A DNA stretch of 60,595 nucleotides, taken from Acidobacteria bacterium UBA2999. Its GTDB lineage: Bacteria > Acidobacteriota > Vicinamibacteria > Vicinamibacterales > UBA2999. The notes beneath the pieces were generated by a model that was not told the origin of the DNA, did no database searches, and was given only the letters and a program-made list of their open reading frames with translations. Below, piece by piece: positions 29,003 to 38,357 of this stretch. Numbering within the stretch: position 1 is the stretch's first letter; each line of letters begins with the position of its first letter. The DNA is taken from positions 1-60,595 of the forward strand of contig DDZV01000040.1 in NCBI GenBank assembly GCA_002346475.1. The letters run 5' to 3'. Made by a program: the position numbers and the translations under genes.

Positions 29003-31036
29003 TCATGCTTTTGATAAAAGATTGGATAAGACCGTATCGAGAGCAAGCATAAAAACTCCAATGCAGAGTAAGTACCACCAAATTTGCTGTGTTTGCCCTT
29101 GGATTTCTCGTGTTTGAGGCATCGTGTTTGTGCTGAACCCCTCTGTGTTAGCTCGTGTTGCTATCAGAATTTCCGCTGGATCCATTGGTGTTAGATCAGA
29201 TTCAGATACCTCAATATTACTTGCCACTACAGTGCTTGCATTTGCATTAAGTCGATTTCGAATTTCATAAAAACCCTGCTCGGTCAATTCAACTACTTCT
29301 GTATCTCCTTGATTCAATTCCAAACGGCGACCTGAAGGTGTCAGTACTACATTAGGCCCTTCATTGTGACCATCTACGCTTACTGATTTCAGGTTGAGTG
29401 CCTGGCCAATAAAAAGCCACGGATCAGGTGTGACATAGGCTGCTAAATGCTGAAACATGCGGTGCACAAATGGCAGGAAAACAGGTTTCAAGGGAAGGTC
29501 GCTCCACTGTAAATCAAGTGTGGATAACCAAGCTAGCACACGCCCATTACCTACTTGCCGCTCCACGAGTGCCGGCAACCCTGCATCAAACTCTGCTAAC
29601 ACCTGGCTTGAACTATGCGCCACCGAAGAACGATATCCATAAACCCTCGCAACTGAAAAATCTCCACTACGAGGCACTTGGAATGGTTCAAAAATTGTAT
29701 GCCCAGATTGAATTGACCCGATCCGCACTTCCGGATCACCAATTCGGTCAACTGGCACACCGAATGTCACTGGCAAGATGTCAGCAACTTCCGTTGGCCA
29801 CGTAGCCTGTGGTCCAAGTGCAACCAGTAATCCGCCACCGTCCTCAACATATTTCTGAAGCTGTACTGCGAGCGTATTCATTACCCGAACATCGTTAAGC
29901 ACAACAACTGACGACTGACGGAGGTCCTTATACTCAATGGATTCTGCAGACTGTTCAACAACTTTAAAACTTGGTCTTTCCCCGACAGAAAGTGCTTGAC
30001 GAATATACAGACTTGAACTTCCTGAAGTACCACCAGTTCCAATAACCAAAACATGAATAGGCTCTACGTGATTTACAAGAAAGTGGAAAATGTTGTCCCG
30101 CTCAAGAGCGTCCTTGCTGAGTCTCACTGTCCCCCGCATATTCTGAACACTAGTCACTAAAGGTGCAAAAGTCACTAATTCTGAACTCTGCCCATCAATA
30201 TCAACTTGCTTAACTTCAAACTCACGATCGCCAATATCTAGTGCAACGCTGATCTTCATGGCATGTTCGCTTTGATTGAATAACGTTGCCGTAACTGAAA
30301 TACGGTCCTGCGTAGAAGATACTAAGTGGTCTAGCGAAACAGTAGTTACGGTAGCATTGAGTTGTTCACTCTCGCTATCCACCACCACCGAGCTGAGGGC
30401 AGTCCCAGAAGGAAGAACCACAGGGTTCGCAACTTTCCAACCGCTTCTCTGAAAATCACTAATGAGTATTACCTCGCGACGACTAAATAATGACTCCGCC
30501 AAAATCGAACCAGCTACTTGCAAAGCCGGCCCATAGCGTGTTGCTCCAGCAGAAAGTTCCACAGCATCAAGAGCTGACAATAATTCATTACTCTCTGACG
30601 TGGAACGAGCAAGAATCTCTACATTGGACGTGAACAGTAATAGTGAAGCACGATCGTTCTGATTCAAACCTTGAATAACATCTTTTGCTGCCGAAAGCGC
30701 ACGTGGCCAATGATCGTTGTATCCCATGCTGTAGCTTCCGTCTAGCAAAACAACTACCTCACGTGCATCTGGTTCAACTATCACAGACGCAGAGCCTGTG
30801 AAAAAAGGTCTAGCAAAAGCAATCACAATTAAAACAAACGCTGTGAGACGAACAAGTAGCAGGATCAAATTTCGAATACTTCGACGCTGCCGTACGGCTT
30901 GATAAGGAATACGACGAAGAAACATCAATGAAGGGAACGGGGTAACCTGACTTTGTTCTCGACGAATTAAATGGACCAATATCGGGATTGCCACACCGAT
31001 AAGTCCCACAAGGAAAAGAGGAGCAAGAAACGCCAT
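29003..31036 (-). CDS. BatA-type VWA domain membrane protein
   Basis: A 677-residue protein. The N-terminal BatA motif AFLAPLFLVGLIGVAIPILV spans the membrane and is followed by a second segment near 58-78. The VWA domain (about 90-210) has an intact MIDAS start LLDGSYSM and a VILISDFQRSGW strand. Beta-rich domains and a GATase-like segment (VEDGGGLLVALGPQATWP) follow, with a C-terminal membrane helix (YLLCIGVFMLAL). It lies 14 bp downstream of the DUF58 gene. Bat proteins are envelope factors of unclear chemistry. Confidence 0.88.
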   Translation of the reverse strand: MAFLAPLFLVGLIGVAIPILVHLIRREQSQVTPFPSLMFLRRIPYQAVRQRRSIRNLILLLVRLTAFVLIVIAFARPFFTGSASVIVEPDAREVVVLLDGSYSMGYNDHWPRALSAAKDVIQGLNQNDRASLLLFTSNVEILARSTSESNELLSALDAVELSAGATRYGPALQVAGSILAESLFSRREVILISDFQRSGWKVANPVVLPSGTALSSVVVDSESEQLNATVTTVSLDHLVSSTQDRISVTATLFNQSEHAMKISVALDIGDREFEVKQVDIDGQSSELVTFAPLVTSVQNMRGTVRLSKDALERDNIFHFLVNHVEPIHVLVIGTGGTSGSSSLYIRQALSVGERPSFKVVEQSAESIEYKDLRQSSVVVLNDVRVMNTLAVQLQKYVEDGGGLLVALGPQATWPTEVADILPVTFGVPVDRIGDPEVRIGSIQSGHTIFEPFQVPRSGDFSVARVYGYRSSVAHSSSQVLAEFDAGLPALVERQVGNGRVLAWLSTLDLQWSDLPLKPVFLPFVHRMFQHLAAYVTPDPWLFIGQALNLKSVSVDGHNEGPNVVLTPSGRRLELNQGDTEVVELTEQGFYEIRNRLNANASTVVASNIEVSESDLTPMDPAEILIATRANTEGFSTNTMPQTREIQGQTQQIWWYLLCIGVFMLALDTVLSNLLSKA

Positions 31037-31050
31037 TATTAATTACATGC

Positions 31051-31965
31051 CTACCGGGATCTCATTAAATGATGTCGAGCTGTAAAATAGCTAAACAAGG
31101 CATGATCGACAGGCTCAGAAGTATTAATTACGGCATAATCCATATGATTTTCTGTAAAACGACTCTTCAGAGCTTCAGTGTGCGCCTGGATTAATTTTAG
31201 GTATTCAGTGCGTACAACATCAGGAACAACAGAGATCTTTTCACTGCTTTCAAGATCTTGAAAAGTTGATGCCACTATAGAGGAAAACTCAATCTCCGCT
31301 GGATCGAGAACATGGAAAACAATTACGTCATTGCCACGACTTCGCAACGGTCCAACAGCATCTAATACAACATCTGGATCCTCATACAGATCAGAAATAA
31401 CAACAACGATTCCTCTGCGTCCGAAATGTTCAGCAAGCTTGTGTAGCGAAGACCGAAATTGGCTAGGTCTCTTTGGTGTCACTCGATCAAGCACCTGCAA
31501 CACAGTATCCATATGTTTTGCTGACGGGGGTACATACTCTACGATGTCCTCGTCAAAAGTGATGATCCCAACGCGATCCCTTTGCCGGTGTACAAAGTAT
31601 GTTAGGCAACCAGCAAGTATTCGCGCATATTCAAGTTTAGTTAGCCCCTGACTACCAAAGGCCATCGACTTGGAAACATCAAGGAGAACAGAAAAATTTG
31701 TATTTGAATCAGCTTCGTACTCTTTTACATAAAATCGATCAGTTCTAGCATATACACGCCAGTCGATTCTCCTGATGTCATCCCCAGGGACATAACCTCG
31801 ATGTTCCGCAAAATCAACCGAAGCACCAAAATATGGAGCCTTGTGTAATCCGTTGATAAAACCATCTACAACAGAGCGTGCTATTAACTCCAAACTGCTA
31901 ATACGGTTTAGTACAACGGGATCTATAAAACGGGCACCTGGGACAATCCTTTGTTCTGAATTCAT
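31051..31965 (-). CDS. DUF58 domain protein (VWA-like)
   Basis: Soluble 304-residue partner of MoxR ATPases. The DUF58 signature PGDDIRRIDWRVYARTDRFY lies at about 76-95, followed by a VWA-like strand with the MIDAS-type motif LLDVSKSMAFGS. A further strand is GIVVVISDLYEDPD. It starts 1 bp after the MoxR stop, implying coupled expression. Confidence 0.92.
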   Translation of the reverse strand: MNSEQRIVPGARFIDPVVLNRISSLELIARSVVDGFINGLHKAPYFGASVDFAEHRGYVPGDDIRRIDWRVYARTDRFYVKEYEADSNTNFSVLLDVSKSMAFGSQGLTKLEYARILAGCLTYFVHRQRDRVGIITFDEDIVEYVPPSAKHMDTVLQVLDRVTPKRPSQFRSSLHKLAEHFGRRGIVVVISDLYEDPDVVLDAVGPLRSRGNDVIVFHVLDPAEIEFSSIVASTFQDLESSEKISVVPDVVRTEYLKLIQAHTEALKSRFTENHMDYAVINTSEPVDHALFSYFTARHHLMRSR

Positions 31966-31966
31966 C

Positions 31967-33004
31967 TCACATACCAGATTTTGGCATCCGAACTGACTCT
32001 AGTAGTTTGTCAATAATCATGTCCGAGGTCATGCCTTGTGATTGAGCATGAAAATTTGTGAGAACACGATGTCGAAGCACAGGATGAGCTAGCGCCTGAA
32101 TGTCCTCAAAACTGACGTGATAGCGCCCCTGAGTTAGCGCTCGCGCCTTGCCGCCAAGAATAAGATACTGCGCTGCCCTCACACTGCCACCAAATGCCAC
32201 CCATTTCTTAATATCATCAGATGCATCTGATGACGTCGGCCGACTAGCACGTACTAAGTTCAGTGCATATCGCATCACGGCCTCTGCTACAGGTACTTTT
32301 CTAACAAGTTGCTGAAACGCAACTAAATCAGCGCCACTAATTGGTTGTTCTAATGTCGGATTCTGGATAGCAGTCGTCGCCTTGACAACGCTGAGTTCTT
32401 CATCATATGGAGGATGTTCAATGACAATATGGAACATGAATCGATCGAGCTGGGCTTCTGGTAACGGGTAAGTGCCCTCAAGTTCGATAGGATTCTGAGT
32501 CGCAAAAACATAGAACGGCTCATCTAACGTATAAGTACGTCCTTGAATTGTGACGCGATGTTCCTGCATTGCCTCAAGCAAAGCTGACTGAGTCTTGGGA
32601 GGAGTCCGATTAATTTCATCAGCAAGCACAACATTTGCAAAGATGGGTCCAGGGGCAAAAACCATCTTCCGGCTCCCGGTTTCCACATTTTCTTGTACAA
32701 GGTCTGTGCCAGTAATATCAGATGGCATCAGATCTGGCGTGAACTGAATACGTGAAAACTTTAAATCTAAGACTCTTGCTATCGTATGAACGAGCAGTGT
32801 CTTTGCAAGACCAGGGACTCCAACGATCAAGCTATTGCCACCAACAAAGAGTGTTAAAAGGACCTGCCCAATAACATCGTCCTGACCAATGATAATTTTT
32901 CTTAGCTCTGCTGAAATATTCTCTTGACCAACTTTTATCCGATCAGCCAGCGCAAGGTCGTCTGGCGATTCAAGAGCAACAAGATCACTGGCGTAAGGAT
33001 TCAC
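31967..33004 (-). CDS. MoxR-family AAA+ ATPase
   Basis: A 345-residue chaperone-like ATPase of the MoxR group, thought to act with VWA proteins. Walker A is VGVPGLAKTLLV, Walker B is VVLADEINRTPPKTQSALLE, and the sensor region is FATQNPIELEGTYPLPEAQL. The linked DUF58 and BatA genes are its probable partners. No deviation from the family is visible. Confidence 0.94.
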   Translation of the reverse strand: MNPYASDLVALESPDDLALADRIKVGQENISAELRKIIIGQDDVIGQVLLTLFVGGNSLIVGVPGLAKTLLVHTIARVLDLKFSRIQFTPDLMPSDITGTDLVQENVETGSRKMVFAPGPIFANVVLADEINRTPPKTQSALLEAMQEHRVTIQGRTYTLDEPFYVFATQNPIELEGTYPLPEAQLDRFMFHIVIEHPPYDEELSVVKATTAIQNPTLEQPISGADLVAFQQLVRKVPVAEAVMRYALNLVRASRPTSSDASDDIKKWVAFGGSVRAAQYLILGGKARALTQGRYHVSFEDIQALAHPVLRHRVLTNFHAQSQGMTSDMIIDKLLESVRMPKSGM

Positions 33005-33057
33005 ACTGCCTCTCCTAATATTTCATAACATGCACAACTAAGTTAAAGTTTATAACT

Positions 33058-33915
33058 TTACTGCGTATCACTAAACTCACGAATCTCCCGTGCCTTTCGT
33101 GCAAGGGCAACTGCTAACTGCTCAAATTGTTCCATATAGTGTTCCGTATTCATGCTGTCTTTCAACAACTTCAACATCTCAATTTGCTGCTCAAGCTGCA
33201 GGCGTTCAAAGTGAAGTACTTGCAACTGTGGATGTAAAGGCAATTGATTATCGTCAAATGAACCAAAAAAAACTGTACCCGCTACTTTACTTGGATCGTC
33301 CATCCTGGCATGCTCAGTCTCAAGTAAATCTTCCCGTTCGTACTCAAGAGAAACTTTAAGCTGTGCATAATTAAAAGCCTCAAGCACTGTCACGAATCCA
33401 TTTTTATCAGTATCAGCATCCTCAGAAGCAAACGAACTGACAAAAAACTCTGGGAACAACGTTGTGTACCGTTCAGTGCCTGATCGCGTTGCAGTAATCA
33501 CTATTCGATCTGGACCTGATAATTCATCAATAAAGGGACCGCTCGCACTGGCTGTATTAACAAAGACAATCCGCTGCGTGGATAAAGTATGGAGCAGAGC
33601 GGCAAAATCCTTGGGGGTCATGTCAGGTCCTGCAAGATTAAATTTAGCGTTACGACCATCAAAACTCCCATGACCAATGAGACAAATCAGTACAACGTCG
33701 TCTGGATTTACTTGTGCAGCTAATGTTGAGAACGACCGCTCTAGTGAAATCCGAGTGACATTTTCATTGAGGTGCAAGATATGATCTTGTGGGATCCCAA
33801 GCGCTTCAGCTGTTTCCACTAGCCCTGTTCCCCACTTGTCAAACAATGCAGCATGCTCTGAGTCTCCAGCCAAACCTACAACTATAAATATAAATGCACG
33901 GAACAAGTCAGTCAT
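33058..33915 (-). CDS. Caspase-like fold protein lacking catalytic Cys, with EF-hand loop
   Basis: A 285-residue protein; the ATG overlaps the upstream stop as ATGA, which decides the start (the frame extends to 33996). It reads like a C13/C14 peptidase fold: strand FIFIVVGLAGD, catalytic-type His82 in LIGHGSFDG, and the strand FVNTASASGPF where the usual (D)ACxSG Cys is Ser (S123). Residues 168-179 (DTDKNGFVTVLE) form a textbook 12-residue EF-hand calcium loop. A helical, Leu/Gln/Glu-rich C-terminal region (about 225-285) could be a coiled coil. No signal peptide is evident. It is probably not a Cys protease and may be a calcium-responsive pseudo-enzyme; that is inference. Confidence 0.8.
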   Translation of the reverse strand: MTDLFRAFIFIVVGLAGDSEHAALFDKWGTGLVETAEALGIPQDHILHLNENVTRISLERSFSTLAAQVNPDDVVLICLIGHGSFDGRNAKFNLAGPDMTPKDFAALLHTLSTQRIVFVNTASASGPFIDELSGPDRIVITATRSGTERYTTLFPEFFVSSFASEDADTDKNGFVTVLEAFNYAQLKVSLEYEREDLLETEHARMDDPSKVAGTVFFGSFDDNQLPLHPQLQVLHFERLQLEQQIEMLKLLKDSMNTEHYMEQFEQLAVALARKAREIREFSDTQ

Positions 33916-36188
33916 GCGAGACCAACTAACCGTCGGTAAACCCATTCGAAACAAATAAGTCCAAGGAGAATAATTAAGACGATCGGCATCTGCCAAAGTG
34001 CTCGCTTCTCAGCAGTCGTCACACCACCAGCTGCATAGGGAATGTCCTTAGCAAGATTAGAAATCATCTCTGGAGTATAAAACCTACCACCAGTATCTTC
34101 TGCAATTTGAAAAAGCACGGGAGATTTCATTGAAGCATCAAAATACTCAGAAGCAAGCGACCCTGCACGCATATAGGTGGTTGCTGTACCAATAGAATCG
34201 CCCGCACGCATGGCTGTAATCTCAATATCGTACTGACCTGGAAGAACACTCTTAAATTCTCCTAGATAATGCCCATTGCGCTTCCCAGTCCATTGCATGG
34301 GCACTTTGAACGAATCCCCGTTAGGTGAAATCACTTGTGCAACTACAACAGCATCATTTAGTTCAACGTACGTATCATCGACAACAGTTGTCTCAATAAC
34401 AACTATCTCGCCAGGCTCAACTTGATCAAAAGCAACCTGAGCATCTACTCTATGAGGGACCCCATCAATGAGCCAGCGCAGTAGTTGCCTCCAATAATTT
34501 TCATGCGATTGATCTTCCAGCGACACACTTGCATGCATCTGCCATAACCATGAGTCTTGAATAGTAAAAGCTATTGATTTGCCTCGACCATAGCGGTGAA
34601 AAACCAAGACAGGATGCGCTATTCCTGCCTCGTCAATACCATTCAGCAACGCAGTTGCGCCAGCAGCCAACTCACCAATCGCGTTCACATTTGTCACTTG
34701 AGGCAACTTATTCCAATGTTCTAACGACTCTTCTTCTGTGAAACCAAGCTGTGTCACGGCATGAACTCTGCCTGATTTAGTTGGAGCTACTTTCAGCTGT
34801 AAGAGTTCTCTCCTATCTAACTGGTGTCCGAGCATGAATGGTAAGACCTTAGCAACCGGTGTTCCTTCATATCCTCCCTCAGTAAATGTCCGACCACCCC
34901 CAATCATCAAAAGCCCTCCGCCACGATGATCAACAAAATCAGCAATCATCTGTAACTGATCGCCAGTAAAAGCACTTGCTTCGATACTCCCAAGAAGAAG
35001 GCCTCTGTATGCAAACAGTTCATCTCTAGTTTTTGGAAAACCAGTTAAGAGCTCATTCTCACCGTCAACATTGAGACGAAGGTGCTTGTTGTCAGCAGTC
35101 CGTTGAAGTACTACCAACTGTAGATTCTGATCATCGTCAATAGCACGACGAATAAACTTTGTTTCAAATCGAGGTTCACCCTCAAAGTACAGAATCTTTT
35201 CTCGCCCATCACGAACATTCACTGTGACATCACGTGAATTGTTCTCTGCAATTAATTCTCCTGGGAGCAATGGTGTACGAAAACTGAACACGCGCGGACC
35301 TGGCTCAGATGCAATTGCACGCATCTGGACAGTTGTAGAGTTAGCACTGTCTGCCAAGCGCACTTGTTCAGTACCAACGAGAAGACCTTCATCCTCAATA
35401 TCAATAGTAATTGTCTCGCCGGCATAACCAGGATGCGTGATAGACACATCTATTAAAAGAGAACTTCCCATAAGAACAGTTCTTGGAACACCGATACGAT
35501 TAATTTGGATATCTTGTGTTGCTGTCTCTTGACCAATACCAACTGTGAACACCGGAATATTTTCTAAATTTAAAGCCAATACTGAGTCAGATAATTCTCC
35601 AATACCCGTATCAGCACCATCGCTAACGAGCACAATACCCGCAACAGGTAATCCCGAAAGCTCCTGGCGTATCGCGTCAAGCGCAGTGCCAATATGCGTT
35701 TGACTGCCATCAAAAGTAAGTGATTCTTCAGTCTCTAATCTGACAGCCGTGGAGGAAAACCGAAAGGTTCGAATGAGGAAACGATCTGAGAGATCCTTAA
35801 TTACTGGACTGTCTGAGGATTCGAATTTGTCGCGAATAAATGTGGCTCTTGTCTGATTATCCCAATCGGCTACCTTCATGCTGAGTGAATCATCGAGCAG
35901 AACAGCCAAGATGTTCTGCTGAGGTAAAGCTGTCCGCACGATAAGCACTGGTTCGAATAGACAGAGCAATAAAATTCCAAGGATCGTTGCACGGAGACCT
36001 AATAATATAATTCGATCACGAACGCGACAGCTCGTGACCTGGCGATAAGTAATTACTGCTAAAGCGACTGCTGTGGCGACAAGCACTACAGCAACATATA
36101 TTCCAGCTGAGAAATCGAAAGAAAAATCTCCCTGCTCGAAGACAATAGGACGATAACGGAAAAAAAATTGAAAGGGACTATCAACCAC
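33912..36188 (-). CDS. Membrane-anchored VWA / glutamine amidotransferase-like protein
   Basis: A 758-residue protein starting with GTG, without a clear ribosome-binding site. Two N-terminal membrane segments (about 28-48, 57-82) precede a VWA domain with MIDAS-like LLDDSLSM and the strand IVLVSDGADTG. Beta-sandwich repeats follow, then a class I GATase-like fold (KILYFEGEPRFETKFIRRA, then DFVDHRGGGLLMIGGGRTF) without an obvious Cys nucleophile, and a C-terminal helix (MPIVLIILLGLICFEW). It is the first gene of the cluster and is translationally coupled to the caspase-like gene. Confidence 0.82.
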   Translation of the reverse strand: MVDSPFQFFFRYRPIVFEQGDFSFDFSAGIYVAVVLVATAVALAVITYRQVTSCRVRDRIILLGLRATILGILLLCLFEPVLIVRTALPQQNILAVLLDDSLSMKVADWDNQTRATFIRDKFESSDSPVIKDLSDRFLIRTFRFSSTAVRLETEESLTFDGSQTHIGTALDAIRQELSGLPVAGIVLVSDGADTGIGELSDSVLALNLENIPVFTVGIGQETATQDIQINRIGVPRTVLMGSSLLIDVSITHPGYAGETITIDIEDEGLLVGTEQVRLADSANSTTVQMRAIASEPGPRVFSFRTPLLPGELIAENNSRDVTVNVRDGREKILYFEGEPRFETKFIRRAIDDDQNLQLVVLQRTADNKHLRLNVDGENELLTGFPKTRDELFAYRGLLLGSIEASAFTGDQLQMIADFVDHRGGGLLMIGGGRTFTEGGYEGTPVAKVLPFMLGHQLDRRELLQLKVAPTKSGRVHAVTQLGFTEEESLEHWNKLPQVTNVNAIGELAAGATALLNGIDEAGIAHPVLVFHRYGRGKSIAFTIQDSWLWQMHASVSLEDQSHENYWRQLLRWLIDGVPHRVDAQVAFDQVEPGEIVVIETTVVDDTYVELNDAVVVAQVISPNGDSFKVPMQWTGKRNGHYLGEFKSVLPGQYDIEITAMRAGDSIGTATTYMRAGSLASEYFDASMKSPVLFQIAEDTGGRFYTPEMISNLAKDIPYAAGGVTTAEKRALWQMPIVLIILLGLICFEWVYRRLVGLA

Positions 36189-36297
36189 GGTTCACTAAAT
36201 CCGAGGCGATCTTACTACCTTCCCGAAGCTTGTTGCTTAAAACAAGTTCAGAAAAACAGAAACAGTCTTTTCCTAATATTAAAAGGGAGACTATGAC

Positions 36298-37431
36298 CTA
36301 TCTCATAACCGAGGCATAACAGTCTTCGTACATCGGAACAACACGGTCTGCACAGAATTTCTCAGATACTCGCTGCTGCGCTACTCCAACAATTTGACGA
36401 TGCAAAGATTTATTTTGTAGGAGCGCCAGCGAACTCTTCGCCATACCATCCAGATCCATTGGTGCATGCAAAAAACCAGTCAAGCCATCCTCGATGACCT
36501 CTGGTAGTCCTCCAACACGTGACGCAACCACTGGCACCTCACAAGCCATCGCCTCAAGAGCGGCTAACCCAAAACTTTCCTCAGCTGATGGTAATAAAAA
36601 CAAGTCAGCAACTGACAGAAGTGGCGTTACTTCTTCCTGTGCACCTACAGTATCAATAAGATCAGATATACCAAGCTGACGCCCCAAGCGATATGCAGTT
36701 GCTAGCTCTGGACCATCGCCAACAAGAAGTAACCTCGAAGACACTTGGCGACGGATACGGTCAAAAACCTCTAGCACTGCGTCAACACGCTTAACGGGCC
36801 TGAAATTAGATACATGGACAATCAGCTTCGTGCCTTCACCAGGACAGAGTCGTTTGCGTAGTTCTGGTTGAACTACCCGACGATGCACAGCACAATCGAG
36901 AAAATTTGGAATGACTCTAATATCTCTCGTCACCCCCAATTCAGATCTCGTCGAATCGCACAAACTTTGCGAAACAGCAGTCACACAATCTGACTGCTCA
37001 ATTGAATGTGCCACGATTTCTGAATACGACGGATCATTGCCAACCAATGTAATATCTGTGCCATGTAACGTCGCGACTAGTTTGGGTGCTATGGCTCCTG
37101 GAGTTGACGTAAGCACTTGCCGTGCCAATAAAGCAGCAGCCGCATGAGGGACGGCATAATGCGCATGGATGATATCTAAATTAAATTCTCGAGTTACATC
37201 AACCACCTTATTTGCAAGTGACAATAGGTACTGTGGTTCTCTGAACAAAGGGTAAGTTGGAGTAATGACTTGGTGAAATGATAAGCCTGCTCGAAATTCA
37301 CCAAGCCGAAATGGCATCTCTGTGCTGATGATATGCACATCATGGCCACGAGTTGCGAGTGCCTTGCCAAGTTCAGTGGCTACGACCCCGCTACCACCGA
37401 CTGAGGCGTAACAGATAATTCCAATATTCAC
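36298..37431 (-). CDS. bshA: N-acetyl-alpha-D-glucosaminyl L-malate synthase BshA
   Basis: GT4 glycosyltransferase making GlcNAc-malate, the first step of bacillithiol synthesis; 377 residues. The N terminus NIGIICYASVGGSGVVATEL and the segment FHQVITPTYPLFREPQYLLS are characteristic of BshA. HAHYAVPHAAAALLA, VHVSNFRPVKRV and PSAEESFGLAALEAMACEVP are the shared GT4 motifs. bshB and bshC are not in the window. It lies in a minus-strand run with beta-oxidation-type genes; no metabolic link is obvious. Confidence 0.92.
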   Translation of the reverse strand: MNIGIICYASVGGSGVVATELGKALATRGHDVHIISTEMPFRLGEFRAGLSFHQVITPTYPLFREPQYLLSLANKVVDVTREFNLDIIHAHYAVPHAAAALLARQVLTSTPGAIAPKLVATLHGTDITLVGNDPSYSEIVAHSIEQSDCVTAVSQSLCDSTRSELGVTRDIRVIPNFLDCAVHRRVVQPELRKRLCPGEGTKLIVHVSNFRPVKRVDAVLEVFDRIRRQVSSRLLLVGDGPELATAYRLGRQLGISDLIDTVGAQEEVTPLLSVADLFLLPSAEESFGLAALEAMACEVPVVASRVGGLPEVIEDGLTGFLHAPMDLDGMAKSSLALLQNKSLHRQIVGVAQQRVSEKFCADRVVPMYEDCYASVMR

Positions 37432-37451
37432 TTAACTACGTTTTATAACAA

Positions 37452-38306
37452 TTAGTATTTATAAAAGCCCTGCCCACTTTTCTTGCCGAGATGACCAGCA
37501 AGAACCATGCGCTTCAACAATGGAGGTGGAGCGTATGAAGGCTGACGGAATTCTTCAAACATAATGTTCGCAATAAAATAAGTTGTGTCAAGACCGATAA
37601 AATCTAAAAGGGTGAACGGCCCCATGGGATGACCGCATCCTAATTGCATGGCTTGATCAATGTCCTCCATACTTCCAAGTCCTTGTTCATAAGCACGGAT
37701 AGCATCGAGTAGATAGGGAATCAGCAACCTATTCACGATAAAACCAGGTCGATCTACAACCGTAACAGGGTTTTTCCCAAGCGCCTTAGCAAGTTCAAAT
37801 ACTGTCTTGTACGTCTCTTCCGTAGTTGTAAGCGCGCGGATAACCTCAACGAGTTTCATGACCGGCACTGGATTAAAGAAATGCATCCCCGCAAACCGGT
37901 CTGGCCTCTTAGTCGAAGCTGCTAGTTCCGTAATACATAGCGATGAAGTATTTGAAACGATGATGGCACTTTGACTAATAACTTTTTCAACCTCAGCGTA
38001 AAGAGCTTGCTTGTCTTCTAAACTCTCGGTAATCGCTTCAATGACAATGTCACAGTCCTTGAATTTCTCGAAAGAAGTTGTCCCAACGAGATTGCTTAAT
38101 GTCGTTTCTCGTGCTTCTGGAAGTAGACGACCCTTTTCCACACCGACTTCCAGACGCTTCTCAATCCGACCTAAACCTCGCTTTAAAAAATCTCCGTTTA
38201 CTTCGCGGACGATTGTTTTGTAGCCGGAAGCCGCACATACCTGCGCGATTCCACCACCCATTAGTCCGCATCCCAATACGCCAATCGTTTGAATGGCCAC
38301 CGTCAT
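37452..38306 (-). CDS. 3-hydroxybutyryl-CoA dehydrogenase
   Basis: NAD-dependent L-3-hydroxyacyl-CoA dehydrogenase, 284 residues (single-domain HBD length). The Rossmann motif is IGVLGCGLMGGGIAQVCA, catalytic regions are SNTSSLCITELA and MHFFNPVPVMKLVEVI, and the C-terminal dimer domain has GHPMGPFTLLDFIGLDTTY. Together with the acyl-CoA dehydrogenase two genes upstream, it suggests short-chain acyl-CoA oxidation. Confidence 0.93.
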   Translation of the reverse strand: MTVAIQTIGVLGCGLMGGGIAQVCAASGYKTIVREVNGDFLKRGLGRIEKRLEVGVEKGRLLPEARETTLSNLVGTTSFEKFKDCDIVIEAITESLEDKQALYAEVEKVISQSAIIVSNTSSLCITELAASTKRPDRFAGMHFFNPVPVMKLVEVIRALTTTEETYKTVFELAKALGKNPVTVVDRPGFIVNRLLIPYLLDAIRAYEQGLGSMEDIDQAMQLGCGHPMGPFTLLDFIGLDTTYFIANIMFEEFRQPSYAPPPLLKRMVLAGHLGKKSGQGFYKY

Positions 38307-38357
38307 CTCCTCTAGTTATAAATTCCCTGGCACATCCGAAAGCTACTTTCCACTTTC

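Noticed and set aside
36227..36248. Inverted repeat (CTTGTT/AACAAG core) between bshA and the VWA/GATase gene
   Set aside because: The 8-bp stem includes a wobble pair, is AT-rich and has no T run after it on the transcribed strand. It is too weak to call a terminator.
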